Notes: generated from the sequence alone by a model not told the origin. Counted from the first letter of the stretch, positions 33,517 through 44,148 are shown. The stretch is 64,000 bases of DNA from Kitasatospora gansuensis (GCF_014203705.1 NZ_JACHJR010000001.1:7626001-7690000), one strand, 5' to 3'. Program-made: numbers and translations.

Positions 33517-34509
33517 ATGCGCGTGGTGGAGTTCCAGGAGTACGGAGGCCCCGAGGTGCTCCGCCCGGTGCGGGCCGAGGTGCCCCGGCCGGGGCCCGGG
33601 CAGGTCACCGTCGACGTGGCCTACGCCGGGGTGAACTTCGCCGACCTCAAGGCCAGGTCGGAGGGCTACCGGGTGCCGACCCTCCCGTACGTGCCCGGTC
33701 TCGAGGTGTCGGGCACGGTCCGCGCGGTCGGCGCCGGGGTCACCGGGCTGACGCCGGGTCAGCAGGTGGCCGCGCTCACCGCCGGCGGTGGCTACGCGGA
33801 GGTGGCGCTCGCCGAGGCCGGCACCGTCTTCGCCCTCCCGCCGGGGCTGGACCTGCGGACCGCGGCCACCCTGCCCACCGTGCTGCCGACCGCGCACGCC
33901 CTGCTGCACGAGGTCGGGCGGCTGCGCGCGGGTGAGAGCGTCCTGGTGCACGGCGCGGCGGGCGGCGTCGGCACGGTGGCCGGGCAGCTGGCCCGGGCCG
34001 CCGGGGCCGGTGCGGTCTACGGCGTGGTCTCCTCGGCGGCGAAGGCCGCGTACGCGCGCGGATTCGGCTACCACGACGTGTTCGTGGACTCCGGCGTCGA
34101 GGGCTCCGACTTCGCGGAGCAGGTCGGCCGTGCCACCGGCGGCCGGGGCGTCGACCTTTTGCTCGACCCGGTGGGCGGGGCCACCCTGCGGCGCGGCCTG
34201 GGAGCGCTGGCGGTGTACGGGCGGCTGGTGTCGTACGGCAACGCGGGTGGCGAACCGCCGTGGCAGCTGGGGCAGTCGGACCTCGCCACGCACGGCCGCT
34301 CGGTGGCGGGCTTCTCCATCCTGACGCTGGCCCGGACGGACCCGGGGGCGCTGCGCGCGCTGGCCGAGCGGGCCTTCCGTACCGTCACCGAGGGCGGGGT
34401 GGAGCTGCCGGTCACCGCAGAGTTCCCGCTCGACCGGGCGGCCGAGGCCCACGAGCTGATGGGCAGTCGGACCTCGACCGGCAAGCTGCTGCTGCGGGTG
34501 GCGCAGTGA
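33517..34509 (+). CDS. Zinc-independent quinone oxidoreductase (MDR family)
   Basis: The 330-residue protein is a medium-chain dehydrogenase/reductase of the quinone oxidoreductase branch. It has MRVVEFQEYGGPEVLR at the start, YAGVNFADLKARSEGY, PYVPGLEVSGTVRAVG and the NADPH-binding HGAAGGVGTVAGQLA near residue 146. GVDLLLDPVGG follows. No zinc-ligand cysteines occur. It reduces quinones or enones with NADPH. ATG 33517 is preceded by GAGGGACGG; an earlier in-frame ATG lies at 33496. A truncated ketopantoate reductase follows after 37 bases, and the two together often form a small operon. Confidence 0.85.
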   Translation: MRVVEFQEYGGPEVLRPVRAEVPRPGPGQVTVDVAYAGVNFADLKARSEGYRVPTLPYVPGLEVSGTVRAVGAGVTGLTPGQQVAALTAGGGYAEVALAEAGTVFALPPGLDLRTAATLPTVLPTAHALLHEVGRLRAGESVLVHGAAGGVGTVAGQLARAAGAGAVYGVVSSAAKAAYARGFGYHDVFVDSGVEGSDFAEQVGRATGGRGVDLLLDPVGGATLRRGLGALAVYGRLVSYGNAGGEPPWQLGQSDLATHGRSVAGFSILTLARTDPGALRALAERAFRTVTEGGVELPVTAEFPLDRAAEAHELMGSRTSTGKLLLRVAQ

Positions 34510-34546
34510 CCACCCCGAACCGCGACCTTGAAGGGTTCCACTTCTG

Positions 34547-34858
34547 ATAAGGATTCTGATCGTCGGCGCCGGAGCGACCGGTGGCTTCTTCGGTGCCCGG
34601 CTCGCCGAGGCCGGACAGGACGTCACCTTCCTGGTCCGCCCGGGCCGGGCAGCAGTGCTGCGGGAGCGCGGGCTGCGGATCATCAGCCCCGAAGGGGAGG
34701 ACGTGATCACCCCTCAGCTGGTCACCGCCGCCGAACTCGGCTCGCCGTGTCGTCTGTATACACGCCGACAGGGACGAACCGGTTGGAAAGTGGCGGATCG
34801 TGCCCGAGTTCTTGGCACACGGTGCCCGTTCGTCCGTCCGGCGGCTGTACCCCGGTGA
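34547..34858 (+). pseudogene. Truncated ketopantoate reductase (PanE/ApbA) gene
   Basis: From 34547 the frame reads IRILIVGAGATGGFFGARL, then EAGQDVTFLVRPGRAAVL, GLRIISPEGEDVI and TAAELGSP. This is the N-terminal NADP-binding part of the PanE family, which makes pantoate for coenzyme A. The normal start ATG is replaced by ATA. After about 67 codons (near 34747) similarity stops, and the frame runs on in unrelated sequence to TGA 34858. A full protein is about 310 residues, so roughly four fifths is missing. The break adjoins a region with a long inverted repeat, so an insertion and deletion event is likely. Confidence 0.72.
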
Positions 34859-34951
34859 CTTCGCGCGGTGCCGCAGCCGTCGGCGAGCGCGTCTCCGGCC
34901 GCGACGACAGCGGGCAGCGGCCTTGAGTGAAGTCACCGGGGTACGGCCGCC
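34840..34951. repeat. 112-bp element bounded by 23-bp inverted repeats
   Basis: Arms at 34840-34862 and 34929-34951 are complementary at 22 of 23 positions (core GTACCCCGGTGACTTC) and are 66 bases apart. No open frame lies within, and I see no clear target-site duplication. It resembles a miniature inverted-repeat element or the ends of a decayed transposon. The rest of 34510-35071 holds the panE fragment and the protease terminator. Confidence 0.5.
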
Positions 34952-35024
34952 GGTCGGCGTGACGATGGCCGAGTCCCGGGCCGGTGAGAGGATCTGCGCC
35001 TCGCAGGGCGTACCCCCTGCGGGC

Positions 35025-35067
35025 GAGCCACGGTCTGCCCCGAGAGCCTCGGGGCAGACCGTGGCTC
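35025..35067 (-). terminator. Terminator of the sedolisin gene
   Basis: A perfect 20-bp stem with a 3-nt loop (AGC) begins 4 bases after the protease stop on the minus strand. It is exceptionally stable and has no T-run. Confidence 0.8.
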
Positions 35068-35071
35068 AGGT

Positions 35072-37024
35072 TCAGCGGAACAGGCTCCCGTAGGAGGCGA
35101 CGTAGCCCGGGGCGGGCGTGCCGACGCCGGTGACGTCGTCGTAGCCGCGCACCGCGTGCAGCGAGCTGTCCTTGCCGAGGCTGCGTACCGAGGTGCGCAG
35201 GCCGTCGGTGGCGTCCACGGTGTTGGCGAAGTCGACGCGGGCGACCGCGAGTTCACGGTTTGCGCCGAGCGGCCGGTCGGTCACGTCGTGGTAGAGCGGC
35301 GAGTCATAGCGGGCGTAGATCCCCGGGTTGGCGAAGCCGATCGGGAGGTGCCGGGCCTGCTGCGCCAGTGCCTGGACACCCGCGATGACCGGGGCGGCCA
35401 GCGAGGTGCCGCCGATCCGGTACTCGTCGTAGGAGACGGTGCCGTCGGGCCAGGACTGGGTCTGGCCGACCAGGAAGCCGGTGTTGGGGTCGGCGACCGC
35501 GGCGATGTCGGGGATGGTGCGCATCCGGGTCGGGCCGTTGGCCTTCGCCAGCGAGTCGGGCACCACCCCGCGCTGGTAGAAGGGCTGCTTGACGGTGGCA
35601 CTGGTGCCGCCGCCCGCGCCGCCGGTGTAGGTGCCCGGGAAGTCGGTCCAGCTCTTGCCGTCGGCGGAGAGGGTCGCCTTCTGGGTGCCCCAGCCGGTCT
35701 CGAACTGGTACCGGTCACCCTTGCCGACGGCCAGCGAGGTGCCGCCGACGGCGGTCACCCAGGCCGAGCTGGCGGGGATGTCGACCTGCTTTTTGCCGGT
35801 GCTGGCGACCTCGTCGCCGTCGTCGCCGGAGGAGAAGTAGAAGCCGATGCCCTCGATCGCGCCCAGTTTGAAGGTGCGGTCGTAGGCGGCCGCGGTGTCC
35901 GAGGTCTGGTTGGCCTCGATGTCGCCCCAGGAGTTGGAGACGATGTCGGCGAGCCGGCTGTCGACGATCTTGTTGAGGGCGTCGAGCAGGTCGGGGTCAT
36001 TGCAGGAGGCACCAGCGACGTACACGATGTTCGCGTCCGGGGCGAGCGCGTGCACCGCCTCGACGTCGAGGGACTCCTCGCCGTACCAGCCGGAGGCGTC
36101 GCAGTCCTCCACGCTGTTGTAGGAGGCCGGCAGGACCTCGGTGTACTGGCCCTTGCGGTAGGGCTGGTCACCGTTGCGCTTGGCGTACGCGGCCGCGTCG
36201 GCCGCCATGGTCGGCGAGGCGTAAGCGTCGGTGATCGCGACGGTCACGCCCTTGCCGGTGTACTTGCCCGCACCGTAGGCGGCGCGCAACTGCGTGCCGG
36301 TGTATCCGTGGACGGCGTACGGGATCTTCGTACCGTACGCGTCCGGCAGCGTGTTGGCGGTGTTCGAGCCGTAGTAGGTGGAGAACGGCCCCGCGTTGCG
36401 GAAGCCGGCGCCGGGGCCCGGCAGGGTGTCCTTCGGCTCGGCGCGGTGCGGCGCATTGTCCAGGCCGGTGACGGTGAGCACGGCGTCGGCCAGCTCGCGC
36501 GGGGCGGAGGCGGCGTGTGCCGGGGCGTGGAAGGTGTGGCCGTCCTTGCGGTAGTCGTGCAGCGGTGTGGCGAACGCCTTCTGCACGGCCGCGGCGTCGC
36601 CGGTGACCGCGAGGTAGTGCCGGCCGTCGCCGGTGACGCTCAGACCGGAGGACCTCAGCCACGCGGTGACCGCTGCGATCTGCTGCGGGCTCGCGCCGAA
36701 GCGCTCCTCGGCCTGCTGGGGCGTCAGGTACTTGCCGTACGAGGGCGAGGCCGGGTCCGAGACCGCGGTGGCGTAGGCGGTCAGCCCCTGGGCGTCCCGG
36801 CCGGCGAGGTACACGCGGGCACTGACCTGGGTGGATCCGGCAGTGGCCCCGGCGTCGGCGGCGCTTCCGGTCCATTCGGGGGCCGTGCCCTCCAGGGTGG
36901 CCCGGCCGTCCGGGACGGTCTCCGCCTGTGCGGACGGAATGCCGACGGCCAGCGTGCCGGCCAGCAGCGATACGGCTGCCATGGCCCGCAGGCCGGTACG
37001 CCGATGGATGCGATCGGTGGTCAT
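35072..37024 (-). CDS. Secreted S53 family peptidase (sedolisin/kumamolisin)
   Basis: The 650-residue protein is an exported acid serine peptidase. It has a signal peptide ending near PSAQA-ET and a pro-kumamolisin activation domain of about 150 residues (SARVYLAGRDAQGLTAYATAVSDPASP, LTPQQAEERFG). The catalytic core has the sedolisin Glu/Asp pair in GEESLDVEAVHALAP (E316 and D320), the oxyanion Asp region NSWGDIE and the serine in GGTSLAAPVIAG. The DDVTGVGTPAPGY segment near the end is the usual calcium-binding region. The activation domain is removed outside the cell at low pH. AGGGGGGAT precedes ATG 37024. It probably feeds on extracellular protein. A strong terminator follows. Confidence 0.88.
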   Translation of the reverse strand: MTTDRIHRRTGLRAMAAVSLLAGTLAVGIPSAQAETVPDGRATLEGTAPEWTGSAADAGATAGSTQVSARVYLAGRDAQGLTAYATAVSDPASPSYGKYLTPQQAEERFGASPQQIAAVTAWLRSSGLSVTGDGRHYLAVTGDAAAVQKAFATPLHDYRKDGHTFHAPAHAASAPRELADAVLTVTGLDNAPHRAEPKDTLPGPGAGFRNAGPFSTYYGSNTANTLPDAYGTKIPYAVHGYTGTQLRAAYGAGKYTGKGVTVAITDAYASPTMAADAAAYAKRNGDQPYRKGQYTEVLPASYNSVEDCDASGWYGEESLDVEAVHALAPDANIVYVAGASCNDPDLLDALNKIVDSRLADIVSNSWGDIEANQTSDTAAAYDRTFKLGAIEGIGFYFSSGDDGDEVASTGKKQVDIPASSAWVTAVGGTSLAVGKGDRYQFETGWGTQKATLSADGKSWTDFPGTYTGGAGGGTSATVKQPFYQRGVVPDSLAKANGPTRMRTIPDIAAVADPNTGFLVGQTQSWPDGTVSYDEYRIGGTSLAAPVIAGVQALAQQARHLPIGFANPGIYARYDSPLYHDVTDRPLGANRELAVARVDFANTVDATDGLRTSVRSLGKDSSLHAVRGYDDVTGVGTPAPGYVASYGSLFR

Positions 37025-37129
37025 TGAGCGATCCCCCCTGGGATGTCCTGGCGGATTGTCAGGTGCGGATCGTATCGACCACTTGTCGCATTCCCCAGTG
37101 ATGGAAGCCAGTTGATCCATCGTCAGGTG

Positions 37130-37760
37130 AAAGCTTTACCCAGACGTGGGTGACCTCCTGCCGGGGGACAGTCGGCGGGGCAGCGCAGAGGTGACGGACG
37201 GCAGCACGACGTCCAGGGGATACGTGACGGGCGAGGCCACCCTGGCGGCCGATACGACGCCGACCGCCGCCAGTGGAGCTCGACCGGATGCTGCGGGTCG
37301 GCCTGGGCTCGTACGGCGGCCACTGCCTCCAGCAGGGGCCAGCCGTGGATCTCCACCGCCAGTGGCTCCTGCGGCTGCCACCCGCGGGAGACCGCCGCAT
37401 CGAGCAGGGCCCGGACGGTGCCCGGTTCGTGCAGGTTCAGGGCGCTGCCGTGGGTGTAGCCCACGTCCCCCGAATCCGGCCTGTGAGGCGCTCGCCCAGC
37501 CACCGCCGTCGCCGACCCACAGGCCCCGAGCCTCTCGCGCCGCCGTCCAGGCGTGGTCGCGGGCGTGGTCGGCGGCCAAGGCGCGCAGTAGGGCCCGCAG
37601 TTCGCCCGACGTGGCGACCGGCGGCTCGGTGCCCAACGGAGCGGGATCGGCGAGCCCGGCCGGCGGCGCGGCGAGCACGCCGAGCAGTCGGTCGGCCAGA
37701 CCGGTCCAGCCGGGATCCAGACCGAGGCTCAACAGACCTCGTTGGGACAGGTCACGGGTC
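37130..37760 (-). pseudogene. Decayed gene of unknown function
   Basis: Two minus-strand frames hold protein-like sequence that does not join. One (about 37500-37760) reads GLDPGWTGLADRLLGVLAAPP and SGELRALLRALAADHARDHAW. The other (about 37240-37470) reads LNLHEPGTVRALLDAAVSRGW, then VEIHGWPLLEAVAAVRAQ. A shift near 37490 would connect them. The second resembles small Streptomyces proteins that hold TVRALL.AA...GW. No start with a ribosome site is found for a full gene, so I call it a frameshifted remnant. The upstream part (37025-37129) would hold the protease promoter. Confidence 0.35.
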
Positions 37761-38304
37761 GTCAGGCCGGTGGTCGCGGTTCTGGGTCGGAGCTTCCTGT
37801 CCGGGTGCTGCCGTGCGTTCTCGCCTCGCTCGTGCCGGGCCGAGAGTGTGGTCAGCGCCAGTGGTGCTGTCCGATCCCGGCCCGGCGCGACTGGCTTGCC
37901 CGCTGCGCCCCCGGACTGCCGGTGAGCCGGCCCCGGGCAGAGAGCCGGTCTCCGTCTCTGTCGCTGTCCTGCTTGGCCGTCCGCCCTGCGCAGCCTGGTT
38001 GCGCCGAGGCCGTCTGGGGCGATCGTCCAGACCACTGTGCGGCTGCTCCTTGCCATAGCCGGTCGGTTCGCTGCTCAGTGAGCGGCAGCTTCCTCGGCCG
38101 CCTGTCCGGCCGCAGTGGCCCGGCCCTGGCAGCTGGACCGTCAGGCTGCCATCCGGCTCCGGCTGTTGGCCCCTGCCACCCGCGTTCGCTCCGGCTGTCA
38201 TTCGCCCGCCCGCGTTTGTCCCGGCCGGCTGCCCGCCAGGGCCGGCGGCTGGGTCGGCCGCCGGCCCTAGTGGTCGCTGGCCCTAGCTGTGCTGCCGGTC
38301 GGTC
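37761..38304. other. Long stretch without a recognisable gene
   Basis: About 540 bases here contain open frames on both strands, but all give low-complexity, arginine/glycine/proline-rich or serine-rich products with no motif. Pyrimidine-rich runs (for example tccgtctctgtcgctgtcctg) give it a texture unlike the flanking genes. I see no hairpin or start signal that I can support. Confidence 0.4.
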
Positions 38305-39243
38305 TCAGGGCTCGAAGAGCGCTGCGGCCACCGCCGCTGCGCCCACCAGGCCCGCGTCGGTGCCCAGTTGGGCGCGGTGGAGGTGGAGGGAGGCGGCGAA
38401 GGGGAGGGCGGCGTAGGTGGTGAGGTGGGTGCGGAGTGGGGCCAGCAGGAGGTCGCCGGTCTCGGCGACGCCGCCGCCGATGACCGCGGCGTCGAGCTCC
38501 ACCAGGGTGGCGGTGGCGGCGATGCCGGCGGCCAGTGCGCGGGCGGCCCGGTCGAAGGCGGCGAGGGCGAGTGGGTCGCCGGTCCGGGCGGAGGCGGCGA
38601 CTGCGACGGCCGACGCGTCGTCAGCCGGGGGGCGCCAGCCGGTGTCCAGTGCGTACCGGGCGATCGCGGTGCCGCTGGCGTAGCGCTCCAGGCAGCCCCG
38701 GCTGCCGCACGGGCAGGGCTCGCCGTCGAAGGCCACCGAGATGTGGCCGATGTGCCCGGCGTTGCCGGTGGTGCCGGTGTGCAGCTCGTTGTTCAGCACC
38801 AGCCCGCCGCCGACGCCGGTGGACACCACCAGGCAGAGCGCGTTCCGGTACGGCCGGGCCGCGCCGTAGCGGTGCTCGGCCGCCGCGATCGCGATGCCGT
38901 CCCCGGCCAGCGTGACCGGCAGGCCCTTGACGGCCGGGTGCGCGGCGATCCGTTCGACGATCGGGAACCCGCGCCAGCCGGGGATGTTGACCGGGCTGAC
39001 GGTCCCTCGGGAGATGTCCACAGGACCGGCGCTGCCGATGCCGAGCGCGGCCACCCGCGGCCACAGCGCGGAGTCGGCCAGCTCGGTGAGCGCTTCGGCG
39101 GCCGCGGCGAGGACGGCCTCGGCGTCCCGGTCGGCCGGGGTGGGCCGGCGGGTCCTGGCCAGGACGGCGCCGTCGGGGGAGACCAGCGCTGCGGCGATCT
39201 TGGTCCCGCCGACGTCCAGGGCGGCGAGCAGGGCGTCCGACAC
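38305..39243 (-). CDS. ROK-family sugar kinase
   Basis: The 312-residue protein is a ROK kinase, probably glucokinase- or N-acetyl-sugar-kinase-like. It begins ALLAALDVGGTKIAAALVSPDG, the phosphate-1 ATP motif. Later come VAALGIGSAGPVD, the catalytic-loop NIPGWRGFPI with an acid region, VSTGVGGGLVLNN and the zinc-binding CPCGSRGCLERYASG. There is no N-terminal helix-turn-helix, so it is an enzyme rather than a repressor. GTG 39243 is preceded by GGAGGAG. It is divergent from the FUSC gene at 39403, with about 160 bases between them. The exact sugar is not decided by sequence. Confidence 0.85.
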   Translation of the reverse strand: MSDALLAALDVGGTKIAAALVSPDGAVLARTRRPTPADRDAEAVLAAAAEALTELADSALWPRVAALGIGSAGPVDISRGTVSPVNIPGWRGFPIVERIAAHPAVKGLPVTLAGDGIAIAAAEHRYGAARPYRNALCLVVSTGVGGGLVLNNELHTGTTGNAGHIGHISVAFDGEPCPCGSRGCLERYASGTAIARYALDTGWRPPADDASAVAVAASARTGDPLALAAFDRAARALAAGIAATATLVELDAAVIGGGVAETGDLLLAPLRTHLTTYAALPFAASLHLHRAQLGTDAGLVGAAAVAAALFEP

Positions 39244-39402
39244 GGTGCTTCTCCTCCCGGCGCGCGATCGGGTGGGGCGCGCCGGTTGGCCATTCTGGCA
39301 CCTGGTCAGGACCGGACGGATGGTCACGTTCCCGTAACGGCGATGCAGCGAGACCGACAACTGCGGCTCGTAGGCTGCAGGGACCGATATACGAGGAGTA
39401 CC

Positions 39403-41217
39403 GTGCCCCAGCCGCCCGCCTGGCTCGCCCACCCGTTCCGCTGGCAGCGGGGCCCGGTGCCCTGGCCCGCGCTGCTCCGGGGTGCGCTCGGGATGGGGCC
39501 GGTGCTGGCCGCCGGTCTGGCCACCGGGCACCGTCCGGCGGCGATCGCGGCCGGTCTGGGCGCGATGTTCGCCACCCTCAACGACCGGCCCGGCACCCGT
39601 CGGGTGGCCGCCGTCCGGATCGCCGTACCGGCGCTGGCCGGTGCGCTCGGGTTCTTCGGCAGACTGGCGCCCGGCTGGTGGGCGCTGCCGCTGCTCACCC
39701 TGGTCGGGCTGCTCTCCGGGGCGGTCAGCGTGGCGGGGCCGGTGTGCGCGGCCGCCGCCGTTCAGCTGCTGGTGCTGACGGCGGTCGGCGCCGGGATGCC
39801 GCTCGCGGCGCCGCCGTGGGTGACCGCGCTGTGCTTCCTGGCCGGGGCGCTCTGGCCGCTGCTGCTCCGACTGACCGTCAGCCCGTCCCGGGCGGACGGG
39901 GAGCGGCACGCGGTGGCCGCCGTCTTCGACGCCCTCGCCGACGCGCTGGACGCCGTCGGCACCCCCGCCGCCGAGGCCGCCCGGCGCAGGCTGACCGGGG
40001 CGCTCGACCAGGCCGACGAGGCGCTGCGGCTGTGGGGTCCGTGGCACCGGATCACGGGGCGGCCGCTGCTCGGACGGTTCGCGGCGGCCGCCGCGCTCTG
40101 CGAGGCGAGCGTCGCGCTGCTCTGGGAGGGCACCCCGCTGCCGCCCCGGGTCGCCGAGGGCCCGCGCCTGCTGGCCGCCGCCGTCCGGGCCGGGGCGGCG
40201 CCGGGTGCGCTGCCCGCCCCGGTCTCGGACACCGCCGCCCGCAGCGCCTTCGACCGCGCGGTGCTGGATGCCACGCTCGCCTTCGCGGATCCGGTCGTCC
40301 CGTCCGTTGTGCCACCGCGCAGCCGCCCAGGCGCGCGTCCGCTCGGTCCGGTGGGGCGGGAGAACGGCCTGCGGGTCGCGGTCTGCGTCGCCGTCAGCAC
40401 CGCCGCGGCGCTGCTGCTGCGCGCCGACTACTGGTACTGGCTGCCCGTCACCGCCGCGTTCCTGGTCAAGCCCGACGTCGGCCCGCTGTTCTCCCGGGTG
40501 GTCAACCGCTGCGCCGGTACCGCGCTCGGAGTGCTGCTGTTCGCCGCGCTGCCGACCCGAGGGGCGGAGCTGGCCGCCGTCACGCTGGCCGGGGCGCTGA
40601 TCCCGCTGGCGGGCCGTCACTTCGCCGCCCAGACCGCCGTGATCACCGTCACGGTGCTCGCCTTCGTCTCGCTCGGCGGGGACACCCGGGCCTCCGGCAC
40701 CAGGCTCGCCGACACCGCGCTGGCCTGCGCGATCGTGCTGGTGGTCGGCCACCTGCCCCGGCTGGCGTCGACCCGTACCAGCGTCGGCCACCGGTTCGCG
40801 GTCGCGCTGCGGCACGCCAGGCACTACCTGGAGCACGTACTCTCCGGTGCACCCGAGGGCCCCGAGCGGGCCGCGCTGCGCCGGACCGCGTACCGGGCGC
40901 TGGCCGAGGCCCGGGCCGCCGCCGAGACCGCCGCCGCCGAACTGCACGCCGACCGGAACTGGCTGCCCGTCACCGCCCGGGCCGAACGGATCGTCGACGC
41001 CACCACCGCCTGCGCCGTCCGCCTCGACCACGGCCGCCCCACCCCGGCGGCCCCGACCGCCCACCGGATCACCACCGAACTGGCCGCCCTGGCCGACACC
41101 CTGGACGGCCTGACGCCCGACACCCCGGAGGCCGCCACCGCCCCGGCCGACTGCCGCACGCTCAACGACATCGTGGGCGAACTGCACCGGATCCGTACGC
41201 TCACCGACGCTCGTTAG
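39403..41217 (+). CDS. FUSC-family (aromatic acid exporter-like) membrane protein
   Basis: The 604-residue protein matches the FUSC/ArAE family. An N-terminal set of about five spans (PALLRGALGMGPVLAAGLATG, LLSGAVSVAGPVCAAAAVQLLVL) comes before a soluble helical region. A second span cluster near residues 325-450 holds the family block YWYWLPVTAAFLVKPDVGPLFSRVVNRCAGTALG. The C-terminal 150 residues are soluble helices (ARHYLEHVLSG, TAYRALAEARAAAETAAAE). Relatives such as AaeB and YccS export aromatic acids or affect the envelope. GTG 39403 has GAGGAG four bases upstream; the longer open frame to 38368 covers the antisense strand of the ROK gene. A -10-like TAGGCT lies near 39371. Confidence 0.82.
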   Translation: MPQPPAWLAHPFRWQRGPVPWPALLRGALGMGPVLAAGLATGHRPAAIAAGLGAMFATLNDRPGTRRVAAVRIAVPALAGALGFFGRLAPGWWALPLLTLVGLLSGAVSVAGPVCAAAAVQLLVLTAVGAGMPLAAPPWVTALCFLAGALWPLLLRLTVSPSRADGERHAVAAVFDALADALDAVGTPAAEAARRRLTGALDQADEALRLWGPWHRITGRPLLGRFAAAAALCEASVALLWEGTPLPPRVAEGPRLLAAAVRAGAAPGALPAPVSDTAARSAFDRAVLDATLAFADPVVPSVVPPRSRPGARPLGPVGRENGLRVAVCVAVSTAAALLLRADYWYWLPVTAAFLVKPDVGPLFSRVVNRCAGTALGVLLFAALPTRGAELAAVTLAGALIPLAGRHFAAQTAVITVTVLAFVSLGGDTRASGTRLADTALACAIVLVVGHLPRLASTRTSVGHRFAVALRHARHYLEHVLSGAPEGPERAALRRTAYRALAEARAAAETAAAELHADRNWLPVTARAERIVDATTACAVRLDHGRPTPAAPTAHRITTELAALADTLDGLTPDTPEAATAPADCRTLNDIVGELHRIRTLTDAR

Positions 41218-41288
41218 ACTGGCCCAATCCCACTCGTACGGCGGTCAGCGGCGACCGCCTCCCACCCTTGACCTGGAGTTGAACCCTC

Positions 41289-42488
41289 ATGCCGCTGGCG
41301 CTCGTCGCCCTCGCCGTCACCGCCTTCGCCATCGGCACCACCGAGTTCGCCGCGATGGGCCTGCTGCCGCAGATCGCCGGGGACCTGGACGTGTCCATCC
41401 CGCAGGCCGGCTGGCTGATCACGATGTACGCGGTCGGGGTGGTGATCGGCGCCCCGCTGCTCACCGGAGCCTGTGCCCGGCTGCCCCGCAAGGGCGTGCT
41501 GATCGGCCTGGCCGCGCTGTTCACCGTCGGCAACCTGCTCTGCGCCGTGGCGCCGACCTTCCCGCTGCTCGCCGCCGCCCGGCTGATCACCGGGCTTCCG
41601 CACGGCGCGTTCTTCGGCGCCGGAGCGGTGGCCGCCGCTGAACTGGTCGCCCCGCACCTGCGGGCCCGGGCCGTCTCGGTGATGTTCTCCGGTCTGACGG
41701 TGGCCAACATCGTCGGCGTGCCGGCCGCCACCCTGCTCGGCCAGCAGCTCGGCTGGCGGGCCGCGATGCTGGTGGTGGTCGGCATCGGCGCGCTCGGCAC
41801 CCTCGCCATCGCCCGGCTGGTCCCCGCTCTGCCGAGCCACCCCGGCGCCGGGCTGCGCCGTGAGCTCTCCACCTTCCGCAGCGGCCAACTCTGGCTCGCG
41901 CTCGGCACGGTGGTGTTCGGCTGCGCCGGACTGTTCGCCTGCTACAGCTACATCACGCCGATCCTGACCGAGGTGGCCGGCTTTTCCGAGGGCTCGGTCA
42001 CGGTGGTGCTCGCGTTGTTCGGCGTCGGCATGACGCTCGGCAACGTGATCGGCGGGTACGCCGCCGACCGCGCGCTGCGGCCGGCCATCTGCGCGACCTT
42101 CCTGCTGATGGCGATCACACTGGCGGTCTTCTCGGTCACCGCCCGGACGGAGTGGTCGGCCGCGGTCACGGTGGTGCTGATCGGACTGTTCGGCTTCGCG
42201 ACCGTACCGACCGTGCAGACCCTGGTGCTGCAGAAGGCCCGACGCGCCCCGACGCTGGCCTCGGCGACCGTCCAGGGGGCGTTCAACCTGGCCAACGCGC
42301 AGGGCGCGTTCTTCGGCGGCCTCGCGCTGAGCGCCGGGTTCGGCTGGGTCTCACCGGCGCTGGTCGGTGCGGGGCTGGCCGCGCTCGGCTTCCTGATCGC
42401 CGCCGCCTCCTGGGCCCTGGACCGGCCGGGCGAGCAGCCCGCCCCGGTCGAACCGGGCGTCGGGGCGGTGCCGCAGCACGTCGCCTGA
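41289..42488 (+). CDS. MFS transporter, AraJ/drug-efflux type
   Basis: The 399-residue protein has 12 predicted spans and the MFS pattern of the AraJ/YdhP/CmlR group: FAIGTTEFAAMGLLPQIAGDLDVSIPQAGWLITMYAVGVVIGAPLL at the start (quoted in parts: FAIGTTEFAAMG, LPQIAGDL, GWLITMYA), then ARLITGLPHGAFFGAGAV. The TTEF-MGLLP block is characteristic. Relatives export sugars, chloramphenicol or other drugs. GGAG lies 11 bases before ATG 41289. It is 71 bases after the FUSC gene and 171 bases before the rifampin monooxygenase gene on the same strand. A role beside the resistance gene is possible, but the rifamycin-associated element lies after it, so it is not clearly in that regulon. Confidence 0.85.
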   Translation: MPLALVALAVTAFAIGTTEFAAMGLLPQIAGDLDVSIPQAGWLITMYAVGVVIGAPLLTGACARLPRKGVLIGLAALFTVGNLLCAVAPTFPLLAAARLITGLPHGAFFGAGAVAAAELVAPHLRARAVSVMFSGLTVANIVGVPAATLLGQQLGWRAAMLVVVGIGALGTLAIARLVPALPSHPGAGLRRELSTFRSGQLWLALGTVVFGCAGLFACYSYITPILTEVAGFSEGSVTVVLALFGVGMTLGNVIGGYAADRALRPAICATFLLMAITLAVFSVTARTEWSAAVTVVLIGLFGFATVPTVQTLVLQKARRAPTLASATVQGAFNLANAQGAFFGGLALSAGFGWVSPALVGAGLAALGFLIAAASWALDRPGEQPAPVEPGVGAVPQHVA

Positions 42489-42538
42489 ACCGTGCAGCGG
42501 CCCGTCCGCACCGGAGCGCGCACGAGAAAGGCAAGGAG

Positions 42539-42571
42539 GTGAAAACGCTCCTTGCCACTCTCAACTTATAG
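42539..42571 (+). CDS. Possible 10-codon leader ORF before rox
   Basis: GTG 42539 opens MKTLLATLNL and a TAG stop, with AAAGG seven bases upstream. It contains a TTA codon, which is rare in such genomes. A 9-bp hairpin (42530-42538 with 42548-42556) overlaps its start. It ends 9 bases before the rifamycin element. Whether it is translated is unknown. Confidence 0.3.
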   Translation: MKTLLATLNL

Positions 42572-42579
42572 CGCGCCCC

Positions 42580-42599
42580 GGGGCTTGCCGCAAGGCCCC
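42580..42599 (+). promoter_or_regulatory. Rifamycin-associated element (RAE)
   Basis: GGGGCTTGCCGCAAGGCCCC is an imperfect inverted repeat 61 bases before the rox start. From memory, it matches the RAE consensus found upstream of rifamycin-inactivation genes (rox, arr, rph, helR) in actinomycetes, where it is needed for rifamycin induction. Confidence 0.78.
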
Positions 42600-42641
42600 G
42601 GTGATCATGGAGAATCGTCGGTCGAAGCCGGAACCGGCTGA

Positions 42642-44084
<1,443 letters not shown>

Positions 44085-44148
44085 GCCCGTCGCCGGGCTG
44101 CCGCCGGTCGGCCCCGGGGTTCCGGGGTCCGGGCCCGCGAAGGTGGAG

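Noticed and set aside
38305-41187. Extension of the ROK kinase frame to 960 codons
   Set aside because: Sequence before GTG 39243 is antisense to the FUSC gene and has no protein-like features; the GGAGGAG before GTG 39243 fixes the start.
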